From Struthio camelus (Eukaryota > Chordata > Aves > Struthioniformes > Struthionidae), in the NCBI RefSeq assembly GCF_040807025.1, contig NC_090952.1, positions 1,488,001-1,552,000 of the forward strand: a stretch of DNA of 64,000 bases, read 5' to 3'. Below the pieces are notes generated by a model, which was given only the letters and a program-made list of their open reading frames with translations, did no database searches and was not told where the DNA came from. A program made the translations under genes and the position numbers. Shown here piece by piece: positions 58,024 through 64,000 of this stretch; within the stretch, counting starts at the first letter, position 1, and each line of letters opens with the position of its first letter.

Positions 58024-58623
58024 GTAATTTCAGTTTTAACTTTCTCTTAAAGAGCCACAGGCTAGACAAACCTGTAGGAACTAGACAGACTGGTCCGGGA
58101 CACATGTTTAAAGGTTAAAGTAGCACAAAGATGGGAAGCACCACATACTTCTCATTGGCATGGCTATCCTGTACCTCACTGTATATTTACCAACATAATG
58201 ACATCCCCAGGCACGAGCAAAACAATTTGCAATTCTGTGTGTATGGCATGACCATACTGCCCTCGCTACCTGCAGAATTTACTGCAAGTGGTGTTGCATT
58301 TTGCCAAGACATGGCCTAAAACATTGCTTGCATACCGACTCCCATGTGCCATTTTAAATGTACCAAGTCTCACACCAGTTATGGGATGAAGTTTCAGCCT
58401 TCATCCAAGCAACAATTTTCTGCTTTCCACCTGAGAGAACATCATCCATCTTTTTCTCTACACATTTACAGATCTATGGGGGCTACTGGTGTCCAGGGTA
58501 AAGCTTCCCCTTCTCTTACAATAGATAAGAACACCCCATGCTTCTGTTGAATTGTGAGAGATGCTGGATCTTCAAGATCACCTCATTCTCGAGAGCAAAT
58601 CAAACATTTAAAATTTCCCTCAC

Positions 58624-58684
58624 CACGATTAGGCACCTGACAGACCAATGCTAGATCAAATTTTGTAGCTCCAGTAGCGGCCAT
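58624..58684 (-). other. Exon-like block with ATG at the acceptor (uncertain)
   Basis: Minus strand: a good pyrimidine tract and ttctgcAG directly before ATGGCC, an open stretch MAATGATKFDLALVCQVPNRG, and a donor-like CGTG|GTGAGG. It ends in phase 1, which does not join in frame to 56325 (needs phase 2) but would fit the acceptor at 48187. The peptide is not recognised. Chance is a real possibility. Confidence 0.2.
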
Positions 58685-60737
58685 CTGCAGAACCAAGGCC
58701 AACAGAGGAAGGAAGATAGGACGTTAGAGGATTTTCAGGCTTGAATAGTTTTCCACTCTAAAATGAATGAAAGCTGCATTTCCCTCATCTAAAATAACAA
58801 GCACGCCTGAGAAGTTCTTCTTTAGGTACTAATCGTCTTTAGGAAACTTTCAACATTTAACTCACTTGTGAGTTTATAAGTGTAAATGCAAATCAGACCC
58901 AAACCACCATTTCCTGAAGCTTCAGCACACCACACACTACTGAGCAGGAAACTAAGGCAAGTATATTGCTTATGCTTCACCATACAATATTATGCTGTTT
59001 TCAAAGTCTCTTCCATGCTACACTCAAAGTTATAGCATACCTACAGTCTTAGTTCTCACAATAGGGTTCCTGTGGTTTCAGGTGGGCACTGCTAAAGGTA
59101 TACCACCCAGTTACTCTGGAGCATGGCAGGACAGTACTTAGGGATAACTTTCACCTCCAGACAGCTAATCTTTGCATAATACCCTTTCCTAGGAGAGTGT
59201 CTTGCCTAAGGATTCAGACAACCATCCTGCTATTGCAGGTCATTAACATCTGAAAAAGAACATTTGAAGAGGTAGTACTATAAATAGACTATCAGTGGTG
59301 GCTATGAGGGCAAGGGAGCGACTACTGGAAGAGTTTTTGGCTTCCAAGCAGATAAGTAACATGTCCTCCCAGTTTGCCCCATCTTTCTGCCCTTCATTCA
59401 AATAAGATGGGACCCAAGCATGTTTCTCATGCATGTATGGAGCTGTGCATTTTCCTTAGGTTAAGCACAGCAATCACTAAACATCAGCCTTCTCATTTCA
59501 GTAAACAGCAGGTGGCCACACTGTGTGAACTGGGTAATAGACCACATTTTCTAGGTCTCATAGGGAACCAATGCCAAGCACTGGAGCTTTGGCGTTCCTT
59601 AGGGAAAAAGGCCAAGCTACCGCCAGGCCCTCCCCGTACAGGTCCCTTCAGCACATTAGCCACAGCCAACTCTCCCCACTGCATATGGGAGTAATACTGC
59701 AGAAAGATCCACAAAGCTCTCAGTCTGTCTTGCAAAGTGGACATATTTGGAAGGAAGGTGCTGATTAGTCAGTCCATCCTTTCCATCCTACATACCTTCC
59801 CTTAATTTTTAAGGGGGAAAAAAAAAAAGCAAGTAGCTAGATACTTGGAGCTTTTAGATATAGCTGGGAAAAAAAAAAAAAAAAAAGCTACATGACAAAA
59901 ACAAACCACGCCAGCTTGCTGCTGAGTGTTAACTCACTCAGATACCTTTTCCCTGGTCCTGAAGCATCACCACTGCACATACCACATAAGTCTCTCACAT
60001 CCACCTGCTTCTTCACAAGCACTTCCAGTTCTCTTTTTAGGTTAATGTTTTGACAAAGACCAGTGTGGCTTGAAAATTCCAAAGACTGAATTTACAGGAA
60101 ACTTCTGACTGTCCCATAAAACACAGGTAGTTAAGGGTCTCATGGTTGGTGGTGTTTTTTAGCTTTCTGTATTTTCCAAGCTAAATTCAGTTATCTGCAA
60201 CAATTCCCACCCTGAAACACAGCACCAACAGTTTCTCTGCCAGTACTGCCCTCTTTTGAAATCCAGGATTCGGAAGTTGGATAACTCCTAGATGTCCGCT
60301 TAGGAGTTTCAACAGAACTATAACCTTGTTTCTAAAACATACCTGCATGGTAATTAAATGATTTAAAAGCATCTACAGCCCAGCCTCAGGCTCATCAAAT
60401 CTTCAAGAACATACAATAAGATTTCCTTGAATTCATTCAGCTTTCCCAATGCAAATGCAAAGAGCATGACCTTTAACACATAGCCCAAAGAGAAATAACC
60501 ACAATAAATGCAGGTGCTTTTCAAAGAGATTGCTTCAGCATTAAGAGCAGACTAGACAGTTTCCATCCTGGAAACATCAAAATCTTGGATGAAGAAGTTA
60601 TCTCCCACCAAAATCTCTAGTCTTACACTGGATCTCAACCAAAGCTGTCCTCAGAACCAATTTCTTTATTAGAAGAATTCTAAGGAAGAAAAAGAACTCT
60701 ACAAGCCAAGACCCTGCTTTCTTGAAACATTTATATT

Positions 60738-60761
60738 AAAAAAAAAAAAAAAAAAAAAAAA
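60738..60761. repeat. 24-base poly-A run
   Basis: Simple homopolymer followed by GGATTTTTATTC; no retroposon body recognised upstream. Confidence 0.8.
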
Positions 60762-63700
60762 GGATTTTTATTCAGGATGAAGACTTTTCCTCCCCTTATT
60801 AGAGGTGGATTCTAGGGTCGGATTGTCATCTGTATAAAAGGAACTACAGTCAAAGTCCATGCTTAGAAAGGGTAGAGGGGAGTCAGAGGGTCAAGAAACA
60901 CCAGGCAGTGAAAGAGGACAAGTGGCTCAAGGCAGAACCTCCCTCCAGTCCATACTGGCAACCTCTCCACCCAAAAGGAAGTGGCCGGGACCAGCCCCTG
61001 CATTCTGCAGCTGTGGGTCCAGCACAGTGGGATAAACTGAGCTAAAAGTCCATGCTCTTTGCTGCATCCAGAAGTGACGAGGCAAGTGGCAGCTTCAAAA
61101 TGTATATTCCTGTCAGTTACTGAGTCACCCATTCAGCTTTAGCATATATCCTATTACCCTCTACCAATCAATCACAGCAGCAGCACACTTGAGTCAAAGT
61201 TCATTCCCTTGCACCTTCTCTCTTCAGTTATATCCAGCTCTGACATCGCACAACCCTTCGTTAAAACAAAGCCTATGGCAGCACACCAAGATCAAACTAA
61301 ACACAATGGATCTCCCACATGATCAAGTGAAAAATGACTTGGAGGCAAGATGAGAAGATCTTAATACTGAAGAGTCTTCAAGACAGCATGAGAACCAGTA
61401 GTACTGGCCAAGTATGTTTTTTATGGAAGTGTTCTTTTTCCACTGTACGGTCTGAAAGGAGTAGACACAGAGTAGACACACTAGTCTTATTTCAGCCCAA
61501 ATGAGTTTTAAGATTCAGTAATGTTTCCTGAAAGAGATTCCTCACATTGCAATAATCAGACCCCAAGAAATATTCTAGCAAGAGGATAAATTCTTTTCCT
61601 CATTTGCAGAAATATACCACTGCACTGTCATTTAAACAGTATAGTTTCCCAAAACCAAGCTGGGAGATATGGTAGCTCCAGCCCAGAAATCACACTGCCA
61701 ATGTTTGACAGTGGTATTAAGCAGAGCTTTGCAGTGACATCCAGACACTAAGCATCCACAAGACCCTTTGGGGCTATATATCAAGCAAGACAGTTTCACA
61801 CTTAAAGTACAATTTGTCAGGGAGCAGTATTTTTAAGTAACTGTCTTTTCCTGTTTTTCCCCTCTATGGCAAAAAATAAATGAATTTATGAAAGATGTAG
61901 TTAATTTTCCCACTAAAACAAACTACCGCAACCACAGAAATAATGTTTTGTTAGTACACATTTCTACTCTTCAGGTTAAACGCATACCTCCTCATAGTCA
62001 TACAGCGTTCATACCATAAACACTGGTTGTGCAATCAACACTATTACAGATGATCTTCTCTTTTGGACTACACAACTTGGAATGATCCAATATTCCCATT
62101 ATTTTTGTACAGTATTTCTTACATTTAGTTATTTTACTGGAATTGGAAGCGGGCAAGATTTAGGCATCACGGCGCTGAAGTCATCAAGATCTGATGGAGA
62201 GAGAGATTATGCCCAGAAGTCTATTACACAGGAAAAGCCAAAAAACACTAATGAAATATCATCTTTTTTTTAAAAGGACCAACACGACTACAACACCAAG
62301 ACTTCTACAGATATTACTGATTACATTTTATAGTCCAGTTTAGTTTCACACTAACAAAGTTTCAGCTGGAAGACAGACATCTCATCCTTTTGTAAATACC
62401 AAGTACCGTATCTCATCCAACAAAATCTCTTTATCCTTTTTTATGACGTGCTTCACAGTGCACTCTGAAATTCGAGCTGCATAAAGAATGGTCTCAATCA
62501 AGATATTTATTTCAGGGATGCTGCCGTTCTGCTTCTTGCTTGGCAACATAGAAAACACTTGCATTTGTTATTGAAATATAGGCTAAAACAGGCTTAGGAG
62601 GGGATTTTCAGAGGCACAAAGAGAACTTAAAGCACCCAGTGGGAACAAGATACTTAATCCCCCTTTGCAATTGCAAGGAGGTTATAGGAAGAGAACCAGA
62701 GCACTGGCAAGAACTACTGTTGATTAGCTGAATATCCCTAGGGAGGTAGGTGGTGGTTAACGACTCAAAGAGAAGCTGCCAAATTGCAGTGAAAATTAGA
62801 CTGGCACACAATGAATGCTGTTAAGCAGCCAGGCGCTGAGTGCTGTGCGCAGGAATTACCTTTAGAACATCTGCCTTTCCATGAAATCCTTCTGAGCTTC
62901 CTGGCAGCTAAGGGTAGCCCATGATGCAGTTGATTTTATACATTTTTGTCAAAGCAATGGATTTCACTCTGCTTGTAGACACTTCCTCAGACTGACTGGC
63001 TATTCAATCCAAAGTACACAAACTCTTTTCTTGTATAGTTCACCACGTGTTTCAAGAAGACTGGAAGTTCCTTGGGAAAGGATTTTGGTAGTAATCTGTT
63101 GCAGCTCAATAGTTCTGAAACCCATTTCACTGAACCAGAACAAGTTGGCACAGCAACAACAGGATAGCTAAGGCCTAACTCGTGGACTAAAATGCTTAAG
63201 CAGCTCCCAGGACTCATTGAATTTCCAGAGATGCTGCAGTCCCCTACAGAACAAGTATGCATGTTCAATAGTTCATTCTCCACTCTGACAATAGAGGACA
63301 GCTGTCAGGTAACACAAGGAGCTGCAGTAATTGCTGTGTACAAGTGTTCCTTAGCTATCCAGAGTTCCAGCTCACTCAAAATACACGGAGATACCCACCT
63401 GCCCTCAGGGAAAAGTTAGCTGCTTTATTCTTCAGAAGAATTTAAGTCACTGGAATAAGTGACTTATGCAGGAAATCAAGTGGAATGTTATTTCTCAGGA
63501 ATTGCACAGGTAACAGCCTAGCCTTTTCTAGAATTAGTTTAGCAATTGAACATGGTCTTTCTCCATAAGAGATAGCAGGGTTGTCACTACATATCTTTCA
63601 GATCCTCTTGTAAGATTTAATGGATACCTTCCACACTGTTTTCTGTACAATGTCTTATATAAATGTACAGGCATTTCATCAGGAACTTCAACTTATTGTT

Positions 63701-64000
63701 GAAGCAAATTAGGGATCACAAACACTATATAAACACATGAAGGATTTTCCTTTTATGGATGATTGCTCTTACAATTTCAAAGAATGGCAGAAATGGACTA
63801 CCACTGTCCATATAGCAGCATAACCTCTCTTTGTTTAAAGCTTTTTTTAAAGAAGTGGTATGTCAACAAGCGTTACAAAAATCAAGGTAATTTTATATAC
63901 CACATGTAGATCTCGCTACAGTACTTAAACTTCCTGAAAACTTTCTCCTTAAAGCAAAAATCCATGAAGAGACAAATGGACTATTAACGTGAAAATTCAG

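Larger units (their letters stand above)
56326..64000. other. Upstream region, mostly without recognisable genes
   Basis: Only the weak exon candidate at 58624 and simple repeats were found. Near 62595-62640 a GGATTTTCAGAGGCACAAAG-type sequence resembles an ancient amniote interspersed repeat. Remaining open frames are short and unrecognised. Confidence 0.5.

Noticed and set aside
62987..63283. 98-codon minus-strand open frame
   Set aside because: Plausible-looking composition but no family recognised and no splice signals that connect it to CLCN5; could be an old repeat.

Overview
This is a vertebrate nuclear genome window, most likely from a bird. Short exons with GT..AG introns are spread over tens of kilobases. 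Two copies of a CR1 LINE are present, both ending in the ATTCTGTGA-type 3' end typical of birds and other sauropsids. The ClC-5 coding exons fit in about 33 kb, which is compact. A crocodilian or turtle is not excluded. Nothing bacterial, plasmid or phage-like is present.

Layout. A 50-55 bp minisatellite lies at 1-285. At 2472-4394 (+) are the last four coding exons of a TRAIL-like TNF-superfamily ligand. The exon for its cytoplasmic tail and membrane anchor is not visible and should lie left of the window. A probable 3' UTR runs to an AATAAA at 6483. From about 6.5 to 16.4 kb I see no coding exon, only microsatellites, a MIR-like fragment and antisense poly(A) signals. From 18401 to 51589 on the minus strand is a complete gene for the 2Cl-/H+ exchanger ClC-5 (CLCN5). 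It has twelve shared coding exons plus an alternative first exon at 51544-51589, and all junction phases agree. The long form is 826 residues by exon arithmetic; a start inside the third coding exon gives about 745-746 residues, like the classical short form. The two genes are convergent (tail to tail).

The right third (51.6-64 kb) is the 5' side of CLCN5. It holds a CpG-richer promoter-like segment, a further exon-like block (56240-56325) whose reading phase joins exactly to the first common CLCN5 exon, and a weaker exon-like block at 58624-58684. The 15.5 kb intron between the first two common exons carries a 286-codon piece of CR1 reverse transcriptase and a second short CR1 3' end.

How the genes relate. 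I see no functional link between the ligand (a membrane or shed cytokine) and the endosomal exchanger; they are neighbours. The most interesting observations are: the Tyr of the ClC-5 PY motif is replaced by Ser, so the site used for ubiquitin-ligase-driven endocytosis in mammals looks broken; CLCN5 has alternative phase-1 N-terminal exons; and the TRAIL-like ligand keeps the zinc-site cysteine but has two additional cysteines. All calls come from reading the sequence and from recalled family knowledge. No database search was run.
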